From WTGA01 sp965231865 (GTDB lineage: Bacteria > Pseudomonadota > Gammaproteobacteria > Arenicellales > Poriferihabitantaceae): a stretch of 64,000 nt of DNA. The notes under the pieces are model-generated. The model saw only the letters and a program-made list of their open reading frames with translations, was not told where the DNA came from and made no database searches. The translations under genes and the position numbers were made by a program. The DNA lies in the NCBI GenBank assembly GCA_965231865.1, contig CBDDOJ010000002.1, positions 1,674,001 through 1,738,000 on the forward strand, given 5' to 3'. This document shows, one piece after another, positions 48,671-59,200 of the stretch (its first letter is position 1; each line of letters begins with the position of its first letter).

Positions 48671-50221
48671 ATGATGCTTCGACCGAATAACGCCTCTACC
48701 TGGGCAGAGGCGGTGAACGGATTCACCCATCCCCGGGTAATCACCATGCTGTTTTTGGGGTTTTCGGCGGGACTGCCCCTGCTGTTGATTTTCTCTTCGC
48801 TCTCCCTGTGGCTGCGCGAAGCCGGGATTGACCGAGCAGTGGTGACGTTTTTCAGCTGGGCGGCTCTCGGGTATTCGTTCAAATTTGTATGGGCACCCCT
48901 GGTGGACAGTCTGCCGCTGCCGGTATTGACCCGTCTTCTGGGCCGCAGGCGAAGCTGGATGATCTTTGCCCAGATGCTGGTCATGCTGGCCATCGTCCTG
49001 ATGTCTTCAATGGACCCCGCTGCGGCCGGGTTCAATATCTCATACCTGGCCCTTGCCGCCGTGATGCTGGGGTTTTCCTCGGCAACCCAGGATATTGTCA
49101 TTGATGCCTACCGCATTGAATCCGCCGAGACCAGGCTCCAGGCACTGATGTCCTCAACCTACATTGCGGGTTACCGCATCGGGATGCTGGTTGCGGGAGC
49201 GGGGGCCCTGTATCTGGCGAGTTATTTCGGGTCCACCGAACAAATGTATTCGTATAGTGCCTGGCAAAAAACCTACCTGGTCATGGCATCGTGCATGTTG
49301 GTTGGAATGGTCACCGTTTTGCTGATACCGGAACCAGCCCACGAAGTAGGGGGCGGCCTCACCAGCGTCCGCCAGCAGGTACAGGTCGTGGTGCTCTTTT
49401 TGTGTTGCGTTGGGGTCTTCGTGCTGAGCTATCTTGGGCTGGCGCAAATCGGGGCCGGGCTGAAGGACGCCCTGGCAGAAATCGCCGGCAACCGGGTTTT
49501 GGGAGGGGTGCTGGTTGAATTGTTGAAATTAAGCATCGGGTTGGGGCTGGTAGTGGTGACTGCAGCCGGATTGTCCCGGACCGGAATGGTGGAATTTACG
49601 GTGGTCCAAAAGCTGTATCTGAATCCGGTCACCGAATTTTTTTCCCGTTACGGACTGCACACCGCGTTGATTCTGCTCTGTCTCGTTGGCCTGTACCGCA
49701 TTTCAGACATTGTGCTGGGTGTGATTGCCAATATATTTTACCAGGACATCGGGTTTACCAAGACTGAAATTGCCACGGTATCCAAGATATTCGGTTTGGG
49801 CATGACGCTTCTGGGAGGTTTTGTCGGCGGGCTGTCTGCGTTGCGTTTCGGTGTTATGAAAACACTGCTGGTGGGCGCAGTGCTCTCAGCGGCGACCAAC
49901 CTGCTGTTCATGGCACTGGCAAAAGTCGGCTACGACCTGTTTTTTCTTTATCTGGTCATTGGAGCAGACAGTTTATGTGCCGGGATTGCGAGTGTCGCGT
50001 TTGTTGCCTTTCTTTCCTCTTTGACCAGCATCCGGTTTACGGCCATGCAGTTTGCAATTTTTTCATCCATCATGACCCTGATTCCAAAGGTCCTGGGGGG
50101 GTATTCCGGCGGGATGGTGAATACGATGGGCTATTCGGGGTTTTTCCTTCTTACTGCGGTGCTGGGTATACCGGTTGTGATCCTCATTGTCCTGATCTCC
50201 CGGGACTCAAGATTCTCCTGA
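48671..50221 (+). CDS. ampG: Muropeptide permease AmpG (MFS)
   Basis: Inner-membrane transporter of 516 residues importing anhydro-muropeptides for recycling. It has about 12-14 hydrophobic segments, starting with VITMLFLGFSAGLPLLLIFS and FSWAALGYSFKFVWAPLVD, and the cytoplasmic GFSSATQDIVIDAYRIE segment typical of AmpG. Two adjacent ATGs (48671, 48674) are possible. With mpl and mltA in the window it completes a cell-wall recycling theme, although the genes are far apart. It ends eight bases before convergent yggT. Confidence 0.9.
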   Translation: MMLRPNNASTWAEAVNGFTHPRVITMLFLGFSAGLPLLLIFSSLSLWLREAGIDRAVVTFFSWAALGYSFKFVWAPLVDSLPLPVLTRLLGRRRSWMIFAQMLVMLAIVLMSSMDPAAAGFNISYLALAAVMLGFSSATQDIVIDAYRIESAETRLQALMSSTYIAGYRIGMLVAGAGALYLASYFGSTEQMYSYSAWQKTYLVMASCMLVGMVTVLLIPEPAHEVGGGLTSVRQQVQVVVLFLCCVGVFVLSYLGLAQIGAGLKDALAEIAGNRVLGGVLVELLKLSIGLGLVVVTAAGLSRTGMVEFTVVQKLYLNPVTEFFSRYGLHTALILLCLVGLYRISDIVLGVIANIFYQDIGFTKTEIATVSKIFGLGMTLLGGFVGGLSALRFGVMKTLLVGAVLSAATNLLFMALAKVGYDLFFLYLVIGADSLCAGIASVAFVAFLSSLTSIRFTAMQFAIFSSIMTLIPKVLGGYSGGMVNTMGYSGFFLLTAVLGIPVVILIVLISRDSRFS

Positions 50222-50228
50222 CTCCGGG

Positions 50229-50801
50229 CTACAGGAACAGGCTTCGACCGAAATCGCTGATGGGCAGTACGATGAGGCGCTGAACCAGGTTCAGGACCAG
50301 CAGTGCAAGGATTGGGGTCAGGTCAAGACCGCCAAATGCCGGCAATATGCTGCGAAAAGGTTTGAGGATTGGATAGCTCATTTCCCCCACCAGGCGAAAT
50401 ACCGGGTTGTAGTTCCTGGGGGCAACCCAGCTCAATATCGCGCTCACGAGAATGACAATGATCATGATCCAGGTAATGAGGTTGATCACTTCGGCAACGC
50501 TCAGCACCACCGATCCGGCAAAGTTGAAAGGGATGCCCGAGACCAGGAGCAGGGTTCCCGTTTTGGCCACTCCAACCACCAGCATCAGGACCACCGATGC
50601 CAGGTCAATGCCATAGAACCCCGGGATATACCGGCGTAAAAGTTTCAGCGGTGGATTGGTCAATGCCACCACCAGCTGGGATACCGGGTTCCTGAAATCG
50701 ACCTGCAGTATCTGGAACAGAAAGCGCAATACCACGGCGATGAGGTATGCCCCCAGAATCATGTCGATGAGAAAACTGGATGCGTTCAGCAGGTAAGGCA
50801 T
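50229..50801 (-). CDS. yggT: YggT family membrane protein
   Basis: Inner-membrane protein of 190 residues with two copies of the YggT domain, each about two hydrophobic segments: LGAYLIAVVLRFLFQILQ with NPVSQLVVALTNPPLKLLRR, and IILVSAILSWVAPRNYNPV-like VILVSAILSWVAPRNYNPVF with YPILKPFRSILPAFGGLDLTP cut short here to its core. Function is unclear; links to osmotic stress and cell division have been reported for the family. Its ATG directly follows the proC stop, so it is the third gene of yggS-proC-yggT. Confidence 0.92.
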   Translation of the reverse strand: MPYLLNASSFLIDMILGAYLIAVVLRFLFQILQVDFRNPVSQLVVALTNPPLKLLRRYIPGFYGIDLASVVLMLVVGVAKTGTLLLVSGIPFNFAGSVVLSVAEVINLITWIMIIVILVSAILSWVAPRNYNPVFRLVGEMSYPILKPFRSILPAFGGLDLTPILALLVLNLVQRLIVLPISDFGRSLFL

Positions 50802-51641
50802 TTATATCTCTCCAAGTGTTTTGGCCAGGTCATCCGATTTTACTATAGCTGCGGTGATTCCGGATGAGAAGGTCGCATCAATATCCCGGTTTTCCATTGC
50901 CCGGATGGCCGCTTCAGTGGTTCCGCCGGGAGAGGTGACCTGCCGCCTCAACTCATCCGGGCCATGCTCACTGCCCAAAGCCAGCCTGGCCGCGCCCAAT
51001 GCGGTCTGAAGGGACAGTTTTCTCGCAGTGGGGCCGTCCAGCCCATGATGGATTCCAGTCTGGATCATGATTTCCATCAACTTGAAAAAATATGCCGGGC
51101 CGCTCCCTGAAATCCCCGTTACCGTGTCAATATCCTCATCCGAGTCCACCCAGACGACTTCCCCGACTGCGCGCATGATCTGTTCTGCATCCCGTTTTTG
51201 CTGGTCACTGGCCAGCGGATTGGCCATCATCCCCGAAATTCCGCAATTCACCAGCGCGGGGGTGTTGGGCATGACCCGGACGATGGGGATTTCTTCGCCG
51301 ACCCAGTGGGCAAGGGTGGTACTGCGAATTCCGGCGGCAATGGATATGAGCAGGGGTTGCCGGACAACCAGCGGGTCCCGGATCGGATCCAGTGCCTGCC
51401 TGAGCACCTGGGGCTTCACGGCGAGCATGACGATGTCTGCGGTTTCAACGCATTGGCCGTTGTCCTCAAAGCAGGAAAGATTGAATTGGTCCTCAAGAAG
51501 ATCACGCTGGCTCCCGGATGGATCGGAAACCCGGATCCGGTCCACGGGCCAGCCCGAGGAAACCAGTCCGCCAATGATGCTTCGGGCCATGTTGCCGCCA
51601 CCGATAAAGGCCAGTGTTGGGTCAGGATTCAGGATTGTCAT
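50802..51641 (-). CDS. proC: Pyrroline-5-carboxylate reductase
   Basis: NADPH-dependent last enzyme of proline synthesis, 279 residues. It begins with the Rossmann motif LAFIGGGNMARSIIGGL, then MLAVKPQVL, VRVMPNTPALVNCGISGM, and the C-terminal TGISGSGPAYFFKLMEIM, RRQVTSPGGTTEAAI. ATG at 51641 is ten bases after the yggS stop. Twelve codons upstream in the same frame are not family-like. It is followed without a gap by yggT. Confidence 0.95.
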   Translation of the reverse strand: MTILNPDPTLAFIGGGNMARSIIGGLVSSGWPVDRIRVSDPSGSQRDLLEDQFNLSCFEDNGQCVETADIVMLAVKPQVLRQALDPIRDPLVVRQPLLISIAAGIRSTTLAHWVGEEIPIVRVMPNTPALVNCGISGMMANPLASDQQKRDAEQIMRAVGEVVWVDSDEDIDTVTGISGSGPAYFFKLMEIMIQTGIHHGLDGPTARKLSLQTALGAARLALGSEHGPDELRRQVTSPGGTTEAAIRAMENRDIDATFSSGITAAIVKSDDLAKTLGEI

Positions 51642-51651
51642 GGTTTTCTCT

Positions 51652-52377
51652 TCATTCAGATGGGCCGCGGGGTCCAAAAATTGCAGTCCCGATCCGCACC
51701 TGGGTGGAACCTTCCGCGATGGCGGCTTCCAGGTCCGCCGTCATGCCCATTGACAACTGGTCCAGTGCATGGCCTTCGGCATTCAATCGGTTCAGGGTTT
51801 CCCGGCATTCGCGAAAGACGGCCCGTTGCTTTTCGAAATCGGATTCTATTTTCGGGAGAATCATGAGGCCCCGGAATTTCAGGTTCGGGAAGGAGTGAAA
51901 GCATTTCGACAACTCCGATACCCGGTCGGCGGTTACCCCCGACTTGGTGGCTTCCTGCTGCAGGTTGAGCTGGATCAGGACCTGTAAAGGCGGCCGGTGT
52001 TCCCGGTACTGGTTGAGTTTCTGCGCGACCTTCAGGCTGTCAATGGTATGTACCCAGTCAAAATGTTCGGCGATGAGTCTGCACTTGCGACTCTGGATAT
52101 GGCCGATAAAATGCCACGTCAACCGGCCGGCGGCGCGCTCATCCGGGAGCAGGTCGGAGACCTGTTGCATTTTTTCCATGGCTTCCTGCAGGAAATTCTC
52201 AGCGAAATCCACCTGGCCCAGTTGGGCAAGCCCGGCAACCCTGTGTGCCGGATGACGCTTGCTCACGGCGATTAACCGGATAGCATTCGCGTCCCGACCA
52301 TGCCGACGGCTGTATTCCTGTAGCCGTTCAGCGGTCTGCCGGTAGTTGTCTGCGATCGTGTCCTCGTCAAGGCTCAT
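51652..52377 (-). CDS. yggS: PLP homeostasis protein (YggS/PROSC)
   Basis: Cytosolic PLP-binding protein of 241 residues that balances vitamin B6 pools. The lysine that binds PLP is in LIAVSKRHPA; other family parts are FAENFLQEAMEKM, LTWHFIGHIQSRKCRLIAEH, LKFRGLMILP, LSMGMTADLEAAI and the phosphate-site end TQVRIGTAIFGPR. Family members usually read V-S-K-T/x at this lysine, which matches. It heads the operon yggS-proC-yggT. Confidence 0.94.
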   Translation of the reverse strand: MSLDEDTIADNYRQTAERLQEYSRRHGRDANAIRLIAVSKRHPAHRVAGLAQLGQVDFAENFLQEAMEKMQQVSDLLPDERAAGRLTWHFIGHIQSRKCRLIAEHFDWVHTIDSLKVAQKLNQYREHRPPLQVLIQLNLQQEATKSGVTADRVSELSKCFHSFPNLKFRGLMILPKIESDFEKQRAVFRECRETLNRLNAEGHALDQLSMGMTADLEAAIAEGSTQVRIGTAIFGPRGPSE

Positions 52378-52754
52378 GGTTCATTTTTGATGAAAATCGG
52401 CTTCCTGAATATCCTACGATCAACCCGGTATTCTGCCATTGCGGTTCACCGGGTGCCCACTGCACCGGGCAGCCAACGGTTCCAGTTGGAATATACCATA
52501 TCGGTTGACGTAAAATTCGATCACACCCACGAGGATTCATTTGGTAACATCCGGGGGGGCTGCGCACGGTGCGGACTTGCCGCGGCGCGCCATTTGGAGA
52601 TCGAAACGAGACCGGTCGCATCATGTTACAGAATTGAACAATGATCATCTTTGAAATCAAGCGGGAAGAAGGGCTGAAACGGATTGACCGGCCACTTTGG
52701 GGTGGACCGGGCTGTGATTGCCCGGGCCTGTTCGGGTAAGGGCGGGTTTCGGAC
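52378..52754. other. Divergent spacer between yggS and argC
   Basis: A 377-base region holding both promoters. I see no gene: in many gammaproteobacteria pilT is divergent from yggS here, but it is absent. No clear arginine-repressor box was found by eye. Confidence 0.4.
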
Positions 52755-53801
52755 ATGTTCAAGATCGGAATCATCGGGGGTACCGGATATACCGGGATGG
52801 AGTTGATCCGCCTGCTGGCCCATCATGGGGAAGCGGAAGTGGTCGAGATCACGTCGAGAAGTGAATGCGGCCATTCTGTATCCGATTTGTTCCCATCCCT
52901 GAGACAGGTTTCCGGGCTGAGATTTTCACACCCGGACCAGTGCAATCTCAAACGATGTGATCTGGTATTCAGCGCGGCACCCAATGGAATCGCGATGTCC
53001 CACGCACGGGAACTGGTGGATGCCGACGTGCGGCTGATTGACCTTTCGGCGGATTTCCGCCTGAAAGACATTGATGAATGGGAACAGTGGTACGGTATGA
53101 AACATCAATGCCCCGACCTGGTGGCGGATGCGGTATACGGGTTGCCCGAAGTGTATCGTGAAGAAATCCGGGCGGCCAGCATTGTCGCCAACCCGGGTTG
53201 TTATCCGACCGCCGTGCAACTGGGCTTTTTACCACTGTTGAAAAGTGGTCTGGTGGAAACCGGTTCACTGATTGCCGATGCCAAATCCGGGGTTTCCGGA
53301 GCGGGTCGCAAGGCAGCCCTGGGGACGGCGTTTTCGGAGATGTCGGATTCGTTCAAGGCTTACGCAGCTTCCGGGCACCGGCATTTGCCGGAAATACTGC
53401 AGGGCCTGAGAGAGATGGGAGGCGACGCAGTGGAACTGGTGTTCATTCCGCATCTGCTCCCCATGATCCGGGGGATCCATGCCACCCTGTATGCCCGCCT
53501 TACTGAGGAGGCCCGCACCACCGGCCTGGATGAAATCCAGTCCCGGTATGAACAGTACTACCGGGAGGAAAGGTTTGTGGATGTGCTGCCCGGCGGGTCG
53601 CACCCCGATACCCGCAATGTCCGGGGCAGCAATGTCTGCCGTCTGGCGCTGCACCGGCCTGTGGGTTCTCGGACCATCGTTGTTCTGGCGGTCGAGGACA
53701 ATCTGGTGAAAGGAGCGGCGGGCCAGGCCGTGCAGAACATGAACCTGATGCTCGGGCTGGACGAGGGATGCGGCCTTTCCGGGATTGCGCTGGTACCGTA
53801 A
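52755..53801 (+). CDS. argC: N-acetyl-gamma-glutamyl-phosphate reductase
   Basis: Third enzyme of arginine synthesis, reducing N-acetylglutamyl phosphate with NADPH; 348 residues. The start FKIGIIGGTGYTGMELIRLL, LIDLSADFRLK, YGLPEVYRE, the active-site cysteine in VANPGCYPTAVQLGFLPL, DAKSGVSGAGRKA and FIPHLLPMIRGI are all present. It is directly followed (no gap) by a coiled-coil membrane protein. Confidence 0.96.
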   Translation: MFKIGIIGGTGYTGMELIRLLAHHGEAEVVEITSRSECGHSVSDLFPSLRQVSGLRFSHPDQCNLKRCDLVFSAAPNGIAMSHARELVDADVRLIDLSADFRLKDIDEWEQWYGMKHQCPDLVADAVYGLPEVYREEIRAASIVANPGCYPTAVQLGFLPLLKSGLVETGSLIADAKSGVSGAGRKAALGTAFSEMSDSFKAYAASGHRHLPEILQGLREMGGDAVELVFIPHLLPMIRGIHATLYARLTEEARTTGLDEIQSRYEQYYREERFVDVLPGGSHPDTRNVRGSNVCRLALHRPVGSRTIVVLAVEDNLVKGAAGQAVQNMNLMLGLDEGCGLSGIALVP

Positions 53802-54134
53802 ATGCCCTTGTGGGTCCTATGGCTGATAGCCATTGCAGGATTCTTCATCCTGTATGTAGATAAAAGCACGGAAGAGTCCGCGGAAAATACAAGGGACCTG
53901 ATCGGGAAAGTGGAGACATTGAACGAAATGAACCAACAGCTGACAACCCGGAACCAAGAACTTCAGGAAACGCTGCAACTGGCAAAACAGCAGATTGAGG
54001 CCAACCGGGTTGTCTACCAGGACTTGCTGGAACAGGTGAATTCGTCGGATGTTGAGCGGGATGAACTCAGGAAACAGCTGGAAAGCCAGCGGATTCTGTT
54101 GCAGGCCCTGCGTGAAAAACTCACCGACCCGTAG
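53802..54134 (+). CDS. Membrane-anchored coiled-coil protein
   Basis: A 110-residue protein with one N-terminal membrane helix (WVLWLIAIAGFFILYV) and then a long coiled coil of heptads rich in L, E, Q and K (LNEMNQQLTTRNQELQETL, LLEQVNSSDVERDELRKQL). This resembles small cell-envelope proteins that form rods on the cytoplasmic or periplasmic face. It starts at the base after the argC stop, so it is co-translated in the argC operon, but a link to arginine synthesis is not evident. Function unknown. Confidence 0.7.
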   Translation: MPLWVLWLIAIAGFFILYVDKSTEESAENTRDLIGKVETLNEMNQQLTTRNQELQETLQLAKQQIEANRVVYQDLLEQVNSSDVERDELRKQLESQRILLQALREKLTDP

Positions 54135-54139
54135 AAACC

Positions 54140-55345
54140 ATGGCACTGGATATTGAAAGGATAAGACGGGAAACGCCCGCCTGTGAAAAACGGATCTACC
54201 TCAACAATGCGGGATGCTCTCTCCAGCCCGCCCCGGTGCATCGGGCTGTTGCGGAGTATCTTGACCAGGAACAGGAAACGGGGGGCTATGAAACCGCGCT
54301 TGCCAGGCAGTCCGAGCTCGAGGGTTTTTATGGCTCGGTTGCCCGGCTGATCAATTGTGGACCCGATGAAATTGCCTACTGTGAAAGTGCGACCCGGGGC
54401 TGGCAGCAGTTTTTCTACAGCCTGGAATTGAATCCGGGGGACCGGGTGATCACAACCCGGGTGGATTATGGCAGCAATATGGTGGCCTACATTCAGGCTT
54501 CCCGATACCGGGGGGCTGAAATCGTCTTTGTGGATACGGATGAAAAGGGAGACCTGGATTCGGATCATTTGCATCGACTGATCACGGACCGTACCAAACT
54601 GATATCCGTGAGTCACATCCCAACCGGCAATGGAATGATCAACCCGGCTGAAACCATCGGTGAGATTGCAGCCAGTGCCGGGGTGCCCTTTTTACTGGAT
54701 GCGTGCCAGTCCGCCGGTCATCTGGACCTGGATGTCAAAAGACTGCGATGCGCCGCCCTGTCCACCGCAGGTCGAAAGTACCTGCGCGGACCCCGGGGGT
54801 CCGGCTTTCTTTTTGTATCGGGAGAATACCTTGAAAACGTCCATCCTGCCTTTCTTGAACAGCAGGGGGTCCGGCTGATTGATGAGACCTCCTACCAACT
54901 GGTTGAAAGTGCCCGGCGATTCGAGAATTTCGAGTGCAATCTTGCCGGCAAGCTGGGGTTGGGGTATGCGGCAAGCTATGCGATGCAACTGGGAATGGCC
55001 GGGATTGAAGACCGGATTCTCCGGCTCGGGGCATGGTGCCGCCAATGCCTGGGGGAAATTCCGGGTGTCCGGGTGCAGGACCAGGGCGCCCGGCAATGCG
55101 GCATTGTGACCTTCACCGTGGACGGGGTGGAAGCGTCTGCCCTTCGCTCCCGACTGGCCGGGAAAGGGATCCATATCTGGGTTTCTGCCGGCCCCGGAAG
55201 CCTGGTTGATTTTCAGCAGCGTGGTCTGGATGCCGTGGCCCGGGCATCGGTCCATTATTTCAATACCCGGGAGGAAATTGAGATTTTCTGTGCAGAAGTG
55301 GCCGGGATTGCCGCCGGGGCGGGTTCGCGGGGTCAGTCCCGGTAA
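54140..55345 (+). CDS. Class V aminotransferase-fold PLP enzyme
   Basis: A 401-residue enzyme of the SufS/NifS/isopenicillin epimerase group. Typical parts are RIYLNNAGCSLQPAPVHRAV, CESATRGWQQFFYSL, VSHIPTGNGMINPAETIGEI, PFLLDACQSAGHLDLDVKRL (PLP-stacking Asp) and the Schiff-base lysine in STAGRKYLRGPRGSGFLF. No SufE partner or ergothioneine genes are near, so desulfurase, epimerase or lyase activity cannot be told apart. It is five bases after the coiled-coil gene and overlaps the end of convergent ttcA by 13 bases. Confidence 0.83.
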   Translation: MALDIERIRRETPACEKRIYLNNAGCSLQPAPVHRAVAEYLDQEQETGGYETALARQSELEGFYGSVARLINCGPDEIAYCESATRGWQQFFYSLELNPGDRVITTRVDYGSNMVAYIQASRYRGAEIVFVDTDEKGDLDSDHLHRLITDRTKLISVSHIPTGNGMINPAETIGEIAASAGVPFLLDACQSAGHLDLDVKRLRCAALSTAGRKYLRGPRGSGFLFVSGEYLENVHPAFLEQQGVRLIDETSYQLVESARRFENFECNLAGKLGLGYAASYAMQLGMAGIEDRILRLGAWCRQCLGEIPGVRVQDQGARQCGIVTFTVDGVEASALRSRLAGKGIHIWVSAGPGSLVDFQQRGLDAVARASVHYFNTREEIEIFCAEVAGIAAGAGSRGQSR

Positions 55346-56196
55346 TGGGCCCATCCCCCGGGCAGGTTTTCGGGGCTGAACTGGTCGAAGTCAAACAATT
55401 CCTTGTCTCCCAGCTGGGAAGGGGAGACGTGGGAAATGCTGCGGAAGATGTTTTCTATTCTGCCGGGGTGCTTTCCCCATTCCAGGAGCATCTGCTTGAT
55501 TTTTTTGCGCTGGAGGTGCTCCTGTGAGCCACAGAGGTTGCAGGGGATGATCGGAAATTTTCGCCAGTCGGCATAGCGTGCGATATCGGATTCGGAACAA
55601 TAGGCCAGGGGCCGAATGACAATGTTTTTTCCATCATCACTTCTGAGTATGGGGGGCATGGCTTTCAGGGAGCCCTGGTTGAACATGTTCAGGAACAGGG
55701 TTTCAATGATGTCTTCGCGATGGTGCCCGAGGGCGATTTTTGTGATGCCGTGTTCCTGTGCATACCCATAGAGGGTCCCTCGACGCAGCCGTGAGCACAG
55801 GCTGCACAGGGTCTTGCCTTCGGGAACCAGCCGCTTGACCACGCTGTAGGTATCGCGTTCAATGATGTCGTACTCCACGCCCAGGTTGTCCAGGTACTCC
55901 GGCAGGATGTGTGCCGGGAAGCCCGGCTGTTTCTGGTCCAGGTTCACGGCGACCAGGTCATAGTGGACCGGGGCCCTGGCCTGCAACTGCAGGAGGATAT
56001 CGAGCATGGTGAACGAGTCCTTTCCCCCGGACAGGCAGACCATCACCCGGTCTCCGTGGTGAATCATGTGGTACTCTTCGATTGCACGGCCGACATTCCT
56101 GCGCAATCGTTTCTGTAACTTTTTCAGGGTTACGCTGGATTTGCGTTGGGTTGTATTTTGTTCCGGGAAGTGAATATGATGCATTGTATGATGCAT
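55333..56196 (-). CDS. ttcA: tRNA 2-thiocytidine synthetase TtcA
   Basis: Iron-sulfur enzyme of 287 residues that thiolates cytidine 32 of some tRNAs, including arginine tRNAs. The ATP PP-loop is VMVCLSGGKDSFTML (about 52-66); the cluster cysteines lie in GKTLCSLCSRLRRG and IIPCNLCGSQ; ALGHHREDIIETLFLNM is also diagnostic. The first few residues are histidine-rich (MHHTMHHIHF); ATG at 56184 is an alternative start. It is divergent from the AsmA-like gene. Confidence 0.95.
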   Translation of the reverse strand: MHHTMHHIHFPEQNTTQRKSSVTLKKLQKRLRRNVGRAIEEYHMIHHGDRVMVCLSGGKDSFTMLDILLQLQARAPVHYDLVAVNLDQKQPGFPAHILPEYLDNLGVEYDIIERDTYSVVKRLVPEGKTLCSLCSRLRRGTLYGYAQEHGITKIALGHHREDIIETLFLNMFNQGSLKAMPPILRSDDGKNIVIRPLAYCSESDIARYADWRKFPIIPCNLCGSQEHLQRKKIKQMLLEWGKHPGRIENIFRSISHVSPSQLGDKELFDFDQFSPENLPGGWAHYRD

Positions 56197-56276
56197 GGGT
56201 CGGTGTTAACGCTGATTTTTATTTGACGTTTGTCCGTGCATGAAGCATTTTGAACAGGTCCACTTATCCATCATCC

Positions 56277-59200
56277 ATGGAAACACCTAAAAATGTTCAG
56301 GAAACCGGGCCCGAGAAACCCATCTTTCTGAAGACCCGCCAATTCAGGATCCTGGTTGCCATCGCAGCTGTTATCCTGTTGATACCGATCATGACGACGG
56401 TAGCCCTCAATTATACCCATGTCGGGGACCGGGTGTCAGCCTATGTGCAGTCTTCCCTGGGCAAGGAGCTGTTCATTGAAGGAAAGCTGGGGGCAAGCTG
56501 GGGGTGGGCACCGGTTTTTTTCGCTGAAAATATCAAGCTGGCAAACAGTGAATGGGGAAAAAATCCCTGGGCATTCACTGCCGACAAGGTGTCCATATCC
56601 CTGTCTTTCGCGACATTGCTGCAGGGAAAGCTGAAAATCACGGCCATTGAGTTCGATCAACCGAACCTGTGGATCGAGCGGAATCCGGAAACCGGAAAAT
56701 TCAACCTTCAGTCGGGTTCAACACGATCCGTTTCAACCCGGAGCGGATTGGCCCCGCAATGGCTGAAAATTGAAAAAGTTGCCATTGAAGGAGGCAATAT
56801 TCTCTACCAGGGTCAGGGTCCGGAATCGGACTGGGCATTCGGGATTCACCGGGTGGCAATGGAATCGGCCCGTGAGGACCCGCACACCCGGGTTCAAGTC
56901 CGGGGAGACCTGGACGGGATGGACCTGGTACTGGCGGGGAAACTGGGCAGCAGCGAAGCCATTCTGGGTTCCATGGAAACCGCGGTTGAGCTGGAAGGGT
57001 ACCTGAAAAACCCGGAAAACCGGTTCAGTCTTTCCGGTGTCATCCAGGACATTCCAAAATGGCATGGCGTGAACCTATGGGTGAAAGCCGATCTGCCCGA
57101 TTTGGCGGCTTTCTCGGATGTTGCCGGTTTTTCCCTGCCTCCACTCAGGAATATTTCAGCGACCTGGGAACTGGTGCAGCCGGAAAGAATCTCGACCCTG
57201 AGCATGGAATTGTTGAAATTGTCGGCGTTGTATCATGGGTTGGAGACTTCCATCGAGGGAGAGATCAAGCAATTGATCCCCTTCGACGATATCTCGCTGA
57301 AGTTTGGGGCCCGGGGAGGATTCCGTCCAGGCCGGGTTTTTCCCGGAGCGCCGGCTGCCCTTGAATGGAAGGTGGACCTGGATGGATTGCTGTATGGCGG
57401 CGGTGAACACATGACGGTGGAGTTCCTCAAGGGCGACCTGCAGGGGCCGGGGCTGACCGGACGGATCAGCGGAAAGGTCGATGGAGTGGGGGGAGACTGG
57501 TCCAATCCGCTCAGTATCGCAATCCGTGCGGACAACCTGCAAACGGTTGCGGATTCCATGGGGCTTGATTTTCCCGATACCCCGTCCATGGAGATATCCG
57601 CAGGGCTGGTGCGGCAGGATTCCAGTTTCAGGCTGGTGGATATGACGTCTTTCTTACAAGGTGACGACCTTGTGTTTTCCGCTTCCGGGGACCTCCATCA
57701 CTTGACGGACCGGCGTGAAGGAAAATTTCAGTTCAAGGCCACGGCATCGGACCGGTTTGTGGGCCAGTTTGGAGGAGGTGGGGCCGTCCGGTTGATGGAG
57801 AAATACGGGGCGGCAGGCACCCTGACCGTTTCCGGTTCTACCATCGCACTGTCCGGGCTGGAGATCACCGGGACGGGCCAGGGGATTGGTTTGACCGGGT
57901 CCGGGTCCATTGACGGGCTGTTCCCCCTGACCAATGCCAATCTCGATTCCACCGTTGAATTCGACAGCCTGGAGAAACTGGAGCCCTGGCTGGGCCAGGA
58001 CCTCCCTGCAACGGTGCCGGGCAGTGTATCGGCCACCCTGAAGTCAACCGAACAGGGAGCATGGGTGCTTCGGGACCTGTCGGGCAGTGTCAACGACCCG
58101 GACATGTCGTTGTTCCTCCAGGGGCACACCGGAGAACTGCAGGCGGACCCGGATGTCGATTTCAACCTGGAATGGCGATTCAATTCTCTTCGCCCCCTGT
58201 CCGCTGTTGTGGAGAATCTTCCGGAATCCATGATTCCGGAACGGCTTTTTCCGTTGACGGGGAAAGCCCGTTTTCATCGAAACCGTGAACAAGGCACTGG
58301 GCCGGGGTATGTGCTGTCCGGTATCTCCATGCAAAACCTGTCGGACGATTTGAAGGTCCGTGTATCGGGCCATCTGGACCAGCTGTTTGCGGGTTCCGGC
58401 TCCCGTCCGGTTTTTCCTGAAGGTGTTCTGGCGGTGGATATTCATGGGAAGCCGGCACAGGACATGCCGGCCATCCCCGGCCCCCTGGATGCGCATGCCC
58501 TGAAGAACGGGGAGATCGATGTTTCAATGCGGGTCAGGCTCAGTCAGCGTGAGATGGGGCTGGAGCACCTCGATTTCGTTCTGGATGTGCCGGGGTCCAG
58601 GATCACAGCGACCGGCTCAGTTGCCCGGATTTCCCCCTTCAGGACGGATGGATTGAACCTGGCATGGGAAACAGATTCCCTGCCCGGCCTGTTTCACTCT
58701 CCCAACGGTCCCCGGCTACGGGACCAGGCGGCTAGGGGCACGGTCGTGGTGCGCAGTGGGAAGGCGGCCACCACGCTGGATGTGGAGATTGCGGCCGCCT
58801 CCAGCGACCTGTCCGGGGAGATCAGGATCGGTCATGCGGAGGGTGACTCCGCTGGAAATCCAGGGCAGGCCATTGAGGCGAACCTGAAATCGAAGAAAAT
58901 GGACTGGCGGGAAATACTGGACAGCGACGAGGACGAACCAACCCTCTTTTCCCATGAGAATCTGGGACTGGACTGGCTCAACCGGACGGAAGCGGTTGTC
59001 CACTATGAAGCGGACACATTCCGGAATGACCTTTTTTCTTTCGGGCAATTGACCGTGGATGCCACGGTGTCCGGGGGGAAACTGGAGCTGGACCTGGTTG
59101 GACACAGTACCCAGAATCCACTTCAAATTTATCTTGAACTGGCCAAGCCACAGGGCAGGGTGAACATGCTGATGTTCATCACCGGAGACCATGTCGATCT